From assembly GCF_020497125.1 (NCBI RefSeq), contig NC_059084.1:3127501-3191500 (forward strand): a stretch of 64,000 bases of DNA. Reading direction: 5' to 3'. Origin of the DNA: Mauremys mutica. Lineage: Eukaryota > Chordata > Testudines > Geoemydidae. Below the pieces are notes generated by a model. It searched no databases, had not been told where the DNA came from, and saw only the letters and a list, made by a program, of their open reading frames with translations. Of the stretch, positions 1 through 11,461 are shown one piece after another. Each line of letters begins with the position of its first letter. The first letter of the stretch is position 1. The position numbers were made by a program, and so were the translations under genes.

Positions 1-1075
1 CCCTGGCTGCAATTTAAGCCCATTGCTTCTTGTCCTGTCCTCAGAGGTTAAGAACAATTTTTCTCCCTCCTCCTTGTAACAACCTTTTATGTACTTGAAA
101 ACTGTTCTCATGTCCCCTCTCAGTTCTCTCTTCTCCAGACTAAACAAACCCAGTTTTTTCAATCTTCCCTCATAGCTCATGTTTTCTAGACCTTTCATCA
201 TTTTTGTTGCTCTTCTCTGGATTCTCTCCAATTTGTCCACATCTTTCCTGAAACGTGGCTCCCAGAACTGGACACAATACTCCAGCTGAGGCCTAATCAG
301 CGCGGAGTAGAGCGGAAGAATTACTTCTTGTGTCTTGCTTACAACACTCCTGCTAATACAGCCCAGAATGATGTTTGGGTTTTTTTGCAACAGCGTTACA
401 CCGTTGACTCATATTTACTTCGTAGTCCCCTGTGACCCCCAGATCCCTTTCCGCAGTGCTCCTTCCTAGGCCATTTCCCATTCTGTATGTGTGCAACTGA
501 TTGTTCCTTCCTAAGTGGAGCACTTTGCATTTGTCCTTATTGAATTTCATCTATTTTCTTCAGACCATTTCTCCAGTTTGTCCAGATCATTTTGAATTTT
601 AATCCTATGCTCCAAAGCACTTGCAACCCCTCCCAGCTTGGTATCGTCCGCAAACTTTATAAGTGTACTCTCTATGCCATTATCTAAATAATTGATGAAG
701 ATATTGAAAGAACCAGACCAGAACCGATCCCTGCGGGATCCCACTCATTATGCTCTTCCAGCATGACTGTGAACCACTGATAACTACTCTCTGGGAATGA
801 TTTTCCAACCAGTTTTGCACCCACCTTGTAGTAGGTCCATCTAGGTTGCATTTCCCTAGTTTATTTATGAGAAGATCTTGTGAGACAGTATCAAAAGCTT
901 TACTAAAGTCAAGATATATCACGTCTACTGCTTCCCCCGTCCACAAGACGGGGGAAGTTATCCTGTCAAAGAAAGCTGTCAGGTTGGTTTGACATGATTT
1001 GTTCTTGACAAATCCATGCTGACAGTTTATCACCTTATTATCTTCTAGGTGTTTGCAAATTGATTGCTTATTATG
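1..1075 (-). mobile_element. CR1 LINE, ORF2 reverse transcriptase relic (runs off the window edge)
   Basis: Translating the minus strand gives pieces of a CR1-type reverse transcriptase: YLDFSKAFDTV (about 920-890), a GIPQGSVL box, then FADDTKLGG with the catalytic DD, and further left KCKVLHLG and the C-terminal part up to position 1. The frame changes at about 745-680 and again near 550, so the protein is broken. The element is 5'-truncated near 1075, and its 3' end lies beyond the left edge. CR1 copies normally insert with 5' truncation, which fits. It is a dead copy, not a host gene. Confidence 0.93.
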
Positions 1076-2503
1076 ATCTACATGTTGCCTGGGGTTTTAC
1101 GTAAGCAGTACCTAGCGTTGTGCAATGGGAAGAGTATTGTGCTCAAACGGTGGGTGTGTCCTGTCTGTGCATTAAGGCGGGGGTCCAGAATGCCCCAGCA
1201 GGTCTCCTGGGAGAGGTTGCTGCTCTACCTGGGACCAGTCTCTCGTGGTTTAACATTGTGGAGAGCCTGGGAAGCTGTGAGGTGGTCGTTAAGGCAGGGG
1301 CTGCGTCCCCCCAGGGTGGACTTTGATATGGGTTTCCCAGCGGCTTACAGCACATCCCAGTTAAGGGAGAAAGGAATCCTCCTCCAGAACCACTTCGTAG
1401 AGGGGTTTGCACACTCAGAGTGGGGCTGGCAGCTTGAGCCTATCACCATTATTATCTATTACCCGGATTTCCATAGCCGCTGGCATCCTCTGTCAGGATG
1501 CAGGCCCCAGTGTCCAGGCACTATAGGAAGATTAAGCGTGATCTGGTCGCTACCCCGAAGAACTTACAGTCGAATAGCTGCGCACCCCTGGGGCTTCTGT
1601 CTCCAGCTTCACCTCCCCACACACCAGTGTGTGACTGTCCATTACAACATCCCCTTCCCCCCTGCAGCCAGCTGGCATCCCAGAGCTGGCCCCATCTCCT
1701 GGGCAGTGGCCAGTTCGCAATAACAGCACAGGCATCTGCTCCAAAGCAGTTATACTGCAGCCCACGTGCTTCCTGTCGCCAGTCCATCCTCACACGGGGC
1801 CGCATCCAAACCCCACTGAGATCAGTGACTCCCGCTGACTGGATCAGGCCCTCAGTGGAGCGTCCCTGGCAGGGGCATCATGACAGAGGGGAATCATGCA
1901 GGTTCCCCCGCCCCCAGCAGCCCCAAGAGCGAGGAGTGGGGCACTAACCAGGTGGACAGTGTATCAGGAAAGCAACAGCAGGTGGGGGTGGGGGTTATGT
2001 CCTTCATTAACCATGGTCACTGCAGCTGGCTACTGTACCCCCGCAAGGGAGAACCCAGCCCCTGCCCAAAGCGCTTACAGTGCAAGCAGACGAGCCCGGC
2101 GCTACAGCTGCCAGAAGTGCTGCTGGGCTTGGGCAACGAGGGATGTTGCTTGGCTGCCCCGCTGCCCCCTCCAAGGAGCCATGTCCACTCAGACACGTTC
2201 TCAGCGGCCAGGGCAGAGGAGCTGCTGTAAGTGGCTTTAGAGAGAGTCTAGTTACACCCAGGATGGGGGCGGGGTGGGGGCGCCTGGTGCTGCAGGCTCT
2301 GGGGTTTGGCTGGTGGCTGTGTACTCAGTGGACAGGGTGGGGTTATGGGTTAAAACAAGGGGATCCAGGAGGGCCCTGTCTCCTGTAAGAATCTGATACT
2401 TTCCCCCTGTTCAACACAGCGTATTAAAAAGCACTGAATGGACAGGGAAGTTCATTCATGGGCTTGTGATCCCTTCTCAGTTTAACCCTTTGTGGAGAGG
2501 TTT
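1076..2503. other. Unassigned intronic sequence
   Basis: No gene or recognised repeat is seen. Several overlapping open frames occur on both strands, but they look like GC-rich chance frames without splice signals or recognisable domains. Confidence 0.5.
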
Positions 2504-2650
2504 CAAAGCGGTAGCCATGTTAGTCTGTATCAGCAAGAACAACGAGGAGTCCTTGTGGCACCTTGGAGACTAACACATTGATTAGGGCATAAGCTTCCCT
2601 GGGCTAGAACCCACTTCATGGGGTGCATGGAGTGGAAAATCCAGGAGCCG
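2504..2650 (-). repeat. Dispersed repeat, GTGGCACCTT family, copy 1
   Basis: The copy reads from a GTAGCC-TGTTAGTCTG start through GTGGCACCTTGGAGACTAAC and CATAAGCTT to ACCCACTTCAT. The same ordered blocks return at 9958-10108, 18316-18513 and 34981-35290. It is a moderately repeated reptilian element whose class I cannot assign from sequence alone. The strand is given relative to the copy at 9958. Confidence 0.75.
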
Positions 2651-5600
2651 CTATCAATACCTGAAAGGATGGGAGTTGTGAGGTCAGTCTAAGGAGACAA
2701 ATCTCAAGCCAACCCACGATGCTGAATGAATGGCCCTGCTGCCAACCATTGCACGGGGCAAGCTGAGGCCTGGAAGAGGTGATGCCATACAGACCTGCAG
2801 TGCTGGAATGATTGGCAGGCTCACGGCTGGAATACCCAGGGGCATGTTACACATCTGGGCTGATAAGCTCTGGTTAGGACTGGGACTGCGGGATTAGAAC
2901 TGCGGGATTTGTGCTAAACTCCAGGAACACAGGTACAGCTCTGGCGTGTCTCCGGGCTGGAAGAGCAGGAGGTGGGCGAGCTCTGGATTGCTACAGCAGA
3001 TCACTTTGCGAGCCAGGGCCGGATTAGCAGGGGGTAGTGCAGGTCGGGAGGGTGGGGCTGGAATGAAGGTGCGCCGTTCTCTGGCTGGCTTCATGCTCCG
3101 AGCAGCGGCAGCATTGCGTGGGGGTCTCAGGACTGGGAGGGCAGTGGGGGCTGAGGCAGAGGAGCAGGGTCAGAGTGGGGCTGGGGAAGGCTGCCCGGTC
3201 CAGCTCCCTGTGTTCTCCTGACTGAAGAGGGGGACGCCACCTTCTGAATGGAGCCCAACCAGTTCCTACGTTACAGCTGGCATCTGTGTAAGTGTGGAGA
3301 GAGGAAAAGCAGCGAGAAACCGAGCCCCTCTTACTGACTGGGCCACTGCTCCGGCTCGACGCAGCCCTCCCGCTCCAGCTCCCGGCCAGAGGAGAGCAAA
3401 GAGTGAAAGTGCTTCGAGCCTGGGTTCTTCCACGTTCCATCCGCCTCCAGCTGGGCCACGCTTCCGCTCTGCTTGTATTTGACTGGGGATGGCCAAATCG
3501 TAGGGCCAGTCCTGGCTGGAGATGGAATGTGACCAGGATTCGGTTCCTGTTTCGTGCCACCTGAAGGACGCCCCCTGCCAGCCCAGCCACCGCCACCAAG
3601 GGGGGTGCTGTGCGCCCGCAGGGCGACAGCTGCTGAAAGCGCCTCTCGTTAATCAGAGGCCGGCTCAGTCCCAGCCATGTCAATGGGGGCGGATGCTGCG
3701 GCCCAGCAAGGTGCAGCTCCTTTAACGTTGAAACCTGCCTTGCCCACACAGCTGGGATAACTGATGTGCAACCGGGGGGCTCCCTGCCGGGATAAAGGGG
3801 GTGGGATTGGCCCTGGTGGGGGAAGGGGTCTCTGACCCCGATCCTGCAAGCTCCCACTGACATCAGCTGGAGTGTCAGTGATCAGACTTGCTCCCACGCT
3901 CAGCTCACGCTGCCTCGCACTCCTCAGGCCAGGGTCACCCCCCCCAGATGGAGGCAGGTGCAGCAGAGGGGCCCATTGCTCGAATGCACCCGGTGGGACA
4001 GCCCCTCCCATCTCTCCCTAGGGGGCAGCTCTGCAGTCTGTGGCTCCTGGACGCAGGCAGCACATAGGAGCAAGGGGCCACAGTCCCCCGCATGGGGGAG
4101 GCAGGGAAGAGGGCGCTGCACTGGAAGACTCTCCAACGCAGCACCTAGCCATGCTGGCTCTGTGCATCATGAGCCACTCGGGGAAAAGAGGCAGCAAGAG
4201 AGAGAGGCCGAGGGGTGGGGGTGCACTTCCCCTCCCAGCTGGGTCGGGGAGTCCCTGATCTCGCAGTCTCAGCACTGCAGGCACCCAGCCCCCTGGTCCT
4301 GGGCTGCAGGGCAAGCTAGAGGGCCCGATACAGAGAAGTCAGGGCCAGTCAGAGCACTTCCCATGGCATCATGAAAACTCCAGCTCCTGCGTGGGCCGTG
4401 GGTGGAGGCCCTGATGGCTGTGTGACTGCCTGGGCTCGGCGTGTCGGCCCTTCCCCGTCAGGGAGACAGGGCGCACGGAGCCTGGGGGACGGAGCGTCAC
4501 AGCAAGGATGGGGGGGGATCCCCAGGCTTGGCAGCCAGCTGAGCCCTGGGCACCCCTCCCGCAGAGCAGATTTCAAAAAGCAGGTATTACCAAAAGGTCC
4601 CTTGTGTGGGTCTCAGCTGGGGGCAGAATCCAGAACTCCCTGAGTCCCAGCCCCACGGCCTTGGCTTGCGTTGGAGCATCTCCCGGGAGAGTCTCGCTCG
4701 CTCGCTGGGTTCAAACCGCTGACGCGCTGGGCGACTCTCTGCAGCTCAGCTCCCCCCTCTGTAACAGGAGGGTTCTAGCTCTTCCAGGCCAGGAGGTGAT
4801 TAGTCAATGGTTCTGGGGCACCTTGAAAATGCCAAGGACTCTGTAGGTGCGAAGCTAGGGCTGGCAGCGGCCACAGGCCTTTCATGCCAAATCCCCAGCA
4901 CCCACTGAGACGTGAGGACCACCAAACAGAGCCGAAAAATACTAGCCACTGCTTCCTGGACGCCTGCTGGCGACACTCCCGTGAAAGGAGCCCTAAGAGT
5001 CTCCTCTCCCTTACACTAGGGTAGCACCACTAACTGCAGTAGATTGACTCCTGATTTACACCAGTGTAACTGAGGTGGAATCGGGCCCCATTGCATTTGG
5101 AGGGAGTGGGGGGTCTGGGAGAAGTTTCTGAAGACAATAGAGAAACCCCAGGTACAGTTAACAATTTAGCAATTCCTGTTGCTCAGTGAGAGGAGGAGGG
5201 AGATGAACCCTCAGCAGCTGCCTTCAGCACAAACACCAGCGTGCGCTGCCTGACAGCGAGGGAAGCAGCCCCCGGGAGAACCCGGCAGCTTCCTTTGGGG
5301 CTGCTTCCCTCCCGGTGCCACGTTCCAGCTGACTGCCCCAAAGCAGCATCTGTCCTGGCTCCCGTACCTGGTTCTTTTACACAGAGGCATTTGCCTTGCC
5401 TGCCTTCTCCCCCAGCCCCGTTTTCAGATCCCAGGACTCAAAGTGGCACCACGCTGTGCTGGGAGGAGGCTCATTTATGGCCACGAGGATTCGATATGGC
5501 TTGGCTTTCCCCTCCAGTTAATAATGCACCTTGGACCCATTAAGTTGTTATGGTCAACATTACATATTTGCTAAATGCCTGCAACATTTGTGTGCCTAGC

Positions 5601-7185
5601 TATAGCTGGAGGGACTTCACTGAAATGCCGAGGGATTTACGAGTGTCTATTGCGCTTTTAGGTTTTTATGATATTTTTTGCATTCTCTGTCGACAATTTG
5701 TTTGGGAGCTGGGAGCAGAGCAGCTGAAAGAAGTTTGTAGTTCCTGGCCTAGCTTGGGTGGGCACCAGCTGAAACAGACAAGGTCTACTCCACGAGCCAT
5801 GGGCGTGTGACAGAGCGCTGAGAACCAGAAGCTGAGCCAGCACTGGTTACTGTAAATCCAATTAGCTCCCCCGGAGAGGGCCTGATTGAGGGGAGGGGTG
5901 GCTAATTACTAGTTCGGCCTGAGCGGGGCAGAGCTAAGGGGATAATTAGCCCATTAACTGCCAGAATGGGAAAGAATCACCAGAAGGAAGTGCCAGGAAA
6001 GCCGAGCCGAGCCATGCCAGGGTACAGGTAGATCTCTGCCTGGAGCAATCTCTCCCCTCTCTGATGATTGTATAACACCGTAGAATTGCTGCCCGGGGCT
6101 GTACGAGGGTGATGGCTGATAAAGCACAAATACAGTGCTCTGCGGTGTTACAGACTGGGGGGATCAAAGCCAGGAGTGCAGGGCCATGCCTGTCCCAGGG
6201 GCTCATGCCCAGCGTGCACACACGCTCGCACTAGCTCTCAGTGGGCTAGCACGAGTATAGACAGCCGTGTAGCTGCAGCACAGGGAGTGTCGTGGCGGCA
6301 GGGCCAGCTGTGCCGCATGCTAACCGGCCTGAAACCAGTGGGTTTGTGCTCGGCCCAGCTCAGCCGGGCCCCCGCTGCTGCTATCTGGGCTATTTATACT
6401 CACGCTGGTTCCGTGAGAGCGACACGAGGGGGGCCAACCACACCCCTACCCTGTAGTATAGACCTAGCCATGGAGAAATCACAAACAAAACGGTTTCCTT
6501 TGCCGAAGTCTAGCTGTGCTCAAAGTGTAAGAGAAGCAGCTTAGAGTAACGGATCCCCCCATGCAGCCCACACAGGCTGTTTGCGAGCCCTCGGCCTTTT
6601 GGGCACCGGCCCACTCTGCTTGGTGAGTTTGGCCACGTCCCTTAAAGTCACACGAAGGGCGAGAAAACATGAGTGTTGGTGCTGATCCTGGGCTCATTCA
6701 CACCAGCGTAACTCTGCTGGCTTCAGTGGAATTCCTCCTGATTTACACCGGACACCTGATTCGTGCAGGCTCTAAACTGGTGAGACTCTGTAGCTGTGGG
6801 GAACGTTTTGGAGTGTGTTGGTCAGGCAGCCCTGGCTCATAGACTGCAGAGGGAGCTTTGCCTAAGCCAGGGCTGCAGGGCTGGGCCCATTCAGGAAGGT
6901 GTGGGGTTCACACAGTCGTCCCTTGCACCAAGGGTGCTTGGGAGTCAGGTTCCATTTCACCCAAACCTCCAGAGCTGAGGAGAGGGGAGTGTACATTTTG
7001 GGGAGAGGGAAGGGAATGGAGCAGCAAACTCAAGGCCCAGACTGGTAACTTCAACAGCGAGCAGGAGAACAAGTGCGATGCACTGGTTAGCGCTGTCCCT
7101 TCCAAGCACCGAGGTGGGGAGGGGGAGGTGTGCACCAGCCCTGACAACATGAATGGGAACCACACGTATAATGATGGGAGGAAGC
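2651..7185. other. Long GC-rich stretch without a supported gene
   Basis: The block is GC-rich, mostly at 2.9-5.5 kb, which creates long chance frames on both strands. The longest, on the minus strand at 3024-3863, has no domain and a composition driven by base content. Short pieces of the TTTACACCAGTGTAA palindromic repeat type occur near 5050-5090 and 6690-6760. I see no promoter, RNA gene or clear exon. Confidence 0.5.
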
Positions 7186-7450
7186 CTTAAAAAAAATCAA
7201 GAAAGAACTAGATAAGTTCATGGAGGACAGGTCCATCAGTGGCTATTAGCCAGGCTGGGCAGGGATGGTGTCCCTAGCCTCTGTTTGCCAGAAGCTGGGA
7301 AGGAGCGACAGGAGATGGATCACGTTAGGATTCCCTGTTCTGTTCATTCCCTCTGGAGCACCTGGCGTTGGTTACTGAGAGAAGACAGGATACTGGGCTG
7401 GATGGACCTTTGGTCTGACCCAATATGGCCACTCCTATATGTTCTTAGAC
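7186..7450 (+). mobile_element. CR1 LINE 3' end with ORF2 C-terminus
   Basis: The plus strand reads KKELDKFMEDRSISGY followed by TAG at 7247-7249. This is the last part of a CR1-family ORF2, followed by its 3' UTR with the blocks GGATACTGGGCTGGATGG and TTTGGTCTGACCC and a terminal TATGTTCTTA. Only the end of the element is present, as expected for 5' truncation. Copies of the same subfamily lie on the minus strand at 47263, 58519 and 63617. Confidence 0.88.
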
Positions 7451-7911
7451 ATAGAAACCTCCAGCATGAGAGTATGTGAAACAGGATTAGTTTTGTGGAA
7501 GAGGGGAGAGCGGGAGTGAGGCCAGCAAAGACATAACTGATGCCAAAAGGAGCGATTGTAATTAGACACGTTGTTTTAAGTATTGATTTTATGTTGCACG
7601 CCTCTCACCTGCCCTGTATATGTGGAGTCCTTAGAGATGGTCCCAATCCAACCCCCCAGACACAAGCACTCCCAAGCTGTGCATGGAGTTTACAGGTCCC
7701 ATCATGACAGCCCCAGACCCCAAATCCCTCAGATCCACATTTTGCAGGTGGGCCATAGCTCTTTTACTGATGCTGATGATGCTGATGATGCTAGGAGAAA
7801 AAGGGACGCGAGAATCCCAAGGTAGCACTTAGTTATGCCTTTGTTCTGATTGACTCGCAGACTGTGAGTGCATCGGGAATTCTGGCTCCCATCCAGCACA
7901 CCACTTAAGCA
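7451..7911. other. Unassigned; short GATGCT-type tract
   Basis: No gene is seen. A short trinucleotide-like tract (GATGCTGATGATGCT) sits at about 7768-7792. Confidence 0.5.
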
Positions 7912-8205
7912 CATAGAATCATAGAATATCAGGGTTGGAAGGGACCTCAGGAGGTATCTAGTGCAACCCCCTGCTCAAAGCAGGACCAATTCCCAACTAA
8001 ATCATCCCAGCCAGGGCTTTGTCAAGCCTGACCTTAAAAACCTCTAAGGAAGGAGATTCCACCACCTCCCTAGGGAACCCATTCCAGTGCTTCACCACTC
8101 TCTGAGTGAAAAAGTTTTTCCTAATATCCAACCTAAACCTCCCCCACTGCAACTTGAGACCATTACTCCTTGTTCTGTCATCAGGTACCACTGAGAACAG
8201 TCTAT
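7912..8205 (-). mobile_element. CR1 LINE 3' fragment with ORF2 C-terminus
   Basis: The left end is the CR1 3' tail read backwards (AGAATCATAGAATATCAGGG, then TTGGAAGGGACCTCAGGAGG). The minus strand encodes [20 protein letters not shown] and [15 protein letters not shown], the conserved C-terminus of CR1 ORF2. The open piece spans about 8191-7997. The copy is 5'-truncated near 8205. Confidence 0.93.
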
Positions 8206-8674
8206 GCTTCAGTGAGACTACTCACATGCTGAAAGCTAAGCAGGAGCATAGGTGCTTTGCTGGGGCGGAGCCCAGTTTGGTACATGAGCTGGCTGAGAGA
8301 GCAAAGAGAAGTTTTGTGTGGCTAACGCACCAATTCATACAAGCCTAAAAGTCTTTGCTCTTCTCTCTCGGTCAGGTCTCAGTCAGATCCCATCAGCTGG
8401 GGCTGGCCTATTCCCACAGACACTTCAGGCTCGGTATTAACATCCAGGAGCCAGGGTCATGCTGCTGCACCTCCTCTGCTCGGCTCTGTGCTACTGGGGA
8501 ACTGTCCAGCAAAAGAGCCCCTAGGAAGAAGAGCAGAAAGGATCTCAGTGACTCCATCAAGCAGAGGGAGCCAATGACACAACCAAGCCAGAGCCACACC
8601 CAGCCGATCACTCACTTTCTCACCTGTAAAGATCACAGAGGGAGGGATGGAAAGGAACCTTGACCCATCTACCC
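8206..8674. other. Unassigned sequence between two CR1 copies
   Basis: No gene or recognised repeat is seen. Confidence 0.45.
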
Positions 8675-9178
8675 TCAGAGGAGTGACGTTCTGGAACAGC
8701 CTTCTCAGAGGAGCCGAGGGGGCAAAAAACCTCGTTTATGGAGGGGATGGTGTGATGAGACTGCCTACAGTGGCATGGAGCTGAACTGCGACTAGAGATG
8801 GGACACCAGGTAGGGAGGGCTCTGAGTTACGACAGAGAATTCTTTCCCAGGTGTCTGACAGCTGGGTCTTGCCCACATGCTCAGGGTCCAACTGATGGCC
8901 ATATTCTGGGTCGGGAAGGAATTTTCCCCAGGTCTGATTGGCAGAGACCCTGGTGGGGGGATGGGGGGGTTGCCTTCCTCTGCAGCATGGAGCCCGGGTC
9001 ACTTGCACGTTTAAACTAGTGTAAATGGTGGATTCTCTGTATCTTGAAGTCTTTAAACCATGATAGGAGGCCTTCAGGACCTCAGCCAGAGGTTAGGAGT
9101 CTGTCTGTGATGTGCAGGAAGTCAGACTAGATGATCACGATTGTCCCTCTGGCCTGAAAGTCTAGGAGTCTAGGAGAC
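8675..9178 (+). mobile_element. CR1 LINE 3' UTR, plus strand
   Basis: It starts with an ORF2-end-like block (TTCTGGAACAGCC). It continues with typical chelonian CR1 3' UTR blocks: a GACAGCTGGGTCTTGCCCAC region, GGAAGGAATTTTCCCCAGGT, a TTTAAACTAGTGTAAATGGT region, and the terminal ACTAGATGATCACGATTGTC followed by CTGGCCTGAAAGTC. It faces the copy at 7912-8205. Confidence 0.85.
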
Positions 9179-9957
9179 ACAAGACAGGGTGTGCAGGTAA
9201 AGCCTGATCTGAAGCCAACTGAGCTCAATGGGAGTCGTTTCACTGGCCACAAAAGACTTTGGGTCAGGCTCTTAGTGTTTGAGGTCGAGAGCTCTGGCCT
9301 CATGTAAGGGAAGAGGTGCATAAGGGCTGCCCATGCTCTGCTACTCCGCCAATGGACTTCCGTCCTGACCCTCGATAGGCCTGCTGCTCCGGTCTTGGGC
9401 AGCTGTTCTTCAGAATCTATTCACTGCTCAATTTATGCCACCCAAAACCATTTGTACCAACCACTGTGAAGCAACCTATGAGCTACTAGAACTTGAACAG
9501 GGAACATATCTGAGCCATGTGGTAGCTTAAAGTTGAGCTATAAATAGCCAACGTGCCTCCAAAGGAGGAATTGGGCATCATGGGTATAGAACTCGCCTTG
9601 TCCCCCAGGATATTTCCTTGTGGGGTGTTCCCCAAATTCCCTTTGCTGGACCACTGTACAGCTCCTGGCTGACGCTATCATTCTTTGATGGCTCTGTGAA
9701 GGTTTAAATCTACAGTGTGGACAATAACTGAGAACTGTTTGAAGGTCAAATCCCTGAGACCATAAGGGGGACCCTGGGCCCATGAGCAATCGCAGGCATC
9801 TGAATCATCAGTGATTGTTTTTAAATATTTCTTTCACTCCCTGGTGTTTCACTATATCAGGTCTTGCTATTTCTAAGTTGGCTGGAGCCAAGGCACCTGT
9901 GTTTGTCAAGCCACGGCTCTGCTTTCCCATGAAGTGGCTTGGCATTGCCGGAACTCC
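9179..9957. other. Unassigned intronic sequence
   Basis: No gene, RNA or clear repeat is recognised. Confidence 0.45.
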
Positions 9958-10108
9958 ATTCACAAGCAGAGACATGCATCCGACCAAGTGGATATTCACC
10001 CACAAAAGCTCATGCTCCAATACGTCTGTTAGTCTATAAGGTGCCACAGGACTCTTTGCTGCTTTTACAGATCCAGACTAACACGGCCACCCCGCTGATA
10101 CTTGACAC
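9958..10108 (+). repeat. Dispersed repeat, GTGGCACCTT family, copy 2
   Basis: The order is ACATGCATCCGACCAAGTGG, TATTCACCCACAAAAGCTCA, TCTGTTAGTCTATAAGGTGC, then CAGACTAACACGGCCACCCC. It is the reverse of the copy at 2504 and matches the right half of 18316-18513. Confidence 0.8.
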
Positions 10109-10154
10109 AAGCAGAGAGTAATTCCTGATTTACACCCATGTCAGTGAAATCTGA

Positions 10155-10262
10155 ATCAGACCCAGAGGCAGGTAGGTGACTTGCCCACAGGCAGGCAGAT
10201 AGTCAGTGGCAGAGCCAGAACAGAACCCAGGAGTCCAGCTCCTTTCAGCATTACAAAAACTC
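10155..10262 (-). repeat. MIR-type SINE
   Basis: It reads as the reverse of a MIR core: GTGACTTGCCCACAGG, AGTCAGTGGCAGAGCCAG, then ACCCAGGAGTCC. It is old and diverged. Confidence 0.75.
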
Positions 10263-10285
10263 CCCCTCCCACAAGCACAGACAAT

Positions 10286-10395
10286 GAGCCAGATTCTAAC
10301 CTTAGTTATGCTGATATAAGCTTGAAGTTTCTCTGTAGAATTTAAGGAGGTTTCTCCAGACTTGCACTAGTGTAACCGAGGTCAGTATCTGGCCC
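10286..10395. repeat. Palindromic short interspersed repeat (CCAGAT...ATCTGGCC)
   Basis: The outer ends GAGCCAGATTCT and GTATCTGGCCC are inverted, and the interior contains a diverged TGTAA-type core. It belongs to a group of 60-110-bp hairpin-like elements found throughout the window. Confidence 0.55.
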
Positions 10396-10451
10396 CATAT
10401 TTTGCCTCTCTTGATTAAAGCAAATTCTCTTTACAGGCTGGCGCCTCACAA

Positions 10452-10573
10452 TAGGGTGACCAGATGTCCTGATTTTATAGGGACAGTCCCAATTTTTGGG
10501 TCTCTTTCTTATATAGGCTCCTATTACCCCACACCCCATCCCGATTTTTCACGTTTGCTGTCTGGTCACCCTA
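10452..10573. mobile_element. hAT-type MITE, copy 1 (122 bp)
   Basis: The terminal inverted repeats are TAGGGTGACCAGA on the left and TCTGGTCACCCTA on the right. The element is flanked by the direct repeat CCTCACAA at 10444-10451 and 10574-10581. A perfect 8-bp duplication is the mark of hAT-superfamily transposition. There is no coding capacity, so the copy must depend on a transposase supplied elsewhere. It lies inside inferred RSPO4 intron 1. Confidence 0.92.
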
Positions 10574-11011
10574 CCTCACAAGCCCCCTGTAACAGACTTC
10601 ATGCCGAATCCCAGAGGCGTGCTTGCCTGCTCTCAGAGGAAACGTTTGGCATCTGGTTAGTCTCTGCAGCCAGAGACAATCCCAAAGGTACTGTCTGGCT
10701 CTCAGAACGCGCTTCAAGCAACACCAGCTGAAGGATGAAAGAAAATGGCAATTGGAGAGACTGAGACTGGACCAGACTCCAGGATCCCTATCCCCCCATC
10801 ACAGGATGAGAGCAGCCAGTGGCAATTACCGGACCCTGCAGCAAAAGCCCTGGACTCCCTGTGTTTCTCCCATGAGCAGTGCAGCGAACTGTTTGGCTGC
10901 GCAGCCTTGGGGCCATTTGTCTTAGACATGTTGTTGTGTTCGTCAGTTGTGCAATATTTTAAATACGAGATGAACTGACGCCATTTGTTTATCTACACCG
11001 CAGAGTCAGTG

Positions 11012-11097
11012 GGCTAGATCCTCAGCTGATGTAAATCAGCACAACCCCATTGATTTCCATGGAACCCCAGGGATTTACACCAGCTGAGGACCTGGCC
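11012..11097. repeat. Palindromic short interspersed repeat (86 bp)
   Basis: The left arm GGCTAGATCCTCAGCTGATG and the right arm ending CAGCTGAGGACCTGGCC are near-perfect inverted copies. TGTAAATC and GGATTTACA lie inside them. The element would fold into a single long hairpin. No coding content is present. Confidence 0.8.
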
Positions 11098-11381
11098 TTT
11101 TGTATTGAATCTTCAGAACATGAAGAACATTGGCACATGCCTCCAGCATGGTTGGCACATGCCATGTGCGATCACAGGGCTTTGCAATGGATATGTCTTG
11201 CACAACACATAATGAACACCCACCCGTCAACTCAACACCTTTTACAAAAGCACACAATAAAAACAGAGAACATTGATTTGACTCCCATGAGACAATTGAG
11301 TAGCCCTTTTCCCATTAACACTGGTCACTTCTCCAGCAGACTCTGATTACAAAAGTGAGTTGCTCAGGACACAGGGCAAGG

Positions 11382-11388
11382 TATAAAA
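11382..11388 (+). promoter_or_regulatory. Candidate TATA box
   Basis: TATAAAA in the context AAGGTATAAAAACAGGGG lies 22 bp before the ATG of the candidate signal-peptide exon at 11404. The spacing is short for a start site upstream of that ATG, so the 5' UTR would have to be minimal. Confidence 0.35.
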
Positions 11389-11403
11389 ACAGGGGCAGTC
11401 CTG

Positions 11404-11461
11404 ATGGCTGCAGAATTCAGACTGATCTGCCTGACGGCCCTAGTTTGCTACCTGTGTGCAG
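11404..11461 (+). CDS. Candidate first exon of a small secreted protein
   Basis: The exon reads MAAEFRLICLTALVCYLCA and then a split codon beginning with G. It has a short polar start, a hydrophobic core and a small-residue end, as in a cleavable signal peptide. It ends at G|GTGAGAAG, a good splice donor in phase 1. A TATA-like box lies 22 bp upstream. This layout (tiny 5' UTR, exon of about 58 coding bases, phase-1 donor) is typical of chemokine, defensin and other small secreted protein genes. I could not find a matching exon 2 downstream. The frame is short enough to arise by chance. It is on the strand opposite RSPO4 and inside its inferred intron 1. Confidence 0.33.

Noticed and set aside
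3024..3863. 279-residue minus-strand frame
   Set aside because: Lies in GC-rich DNA, has no domain, no splice or start context, and is overlapped by equally open frames on the other strand.
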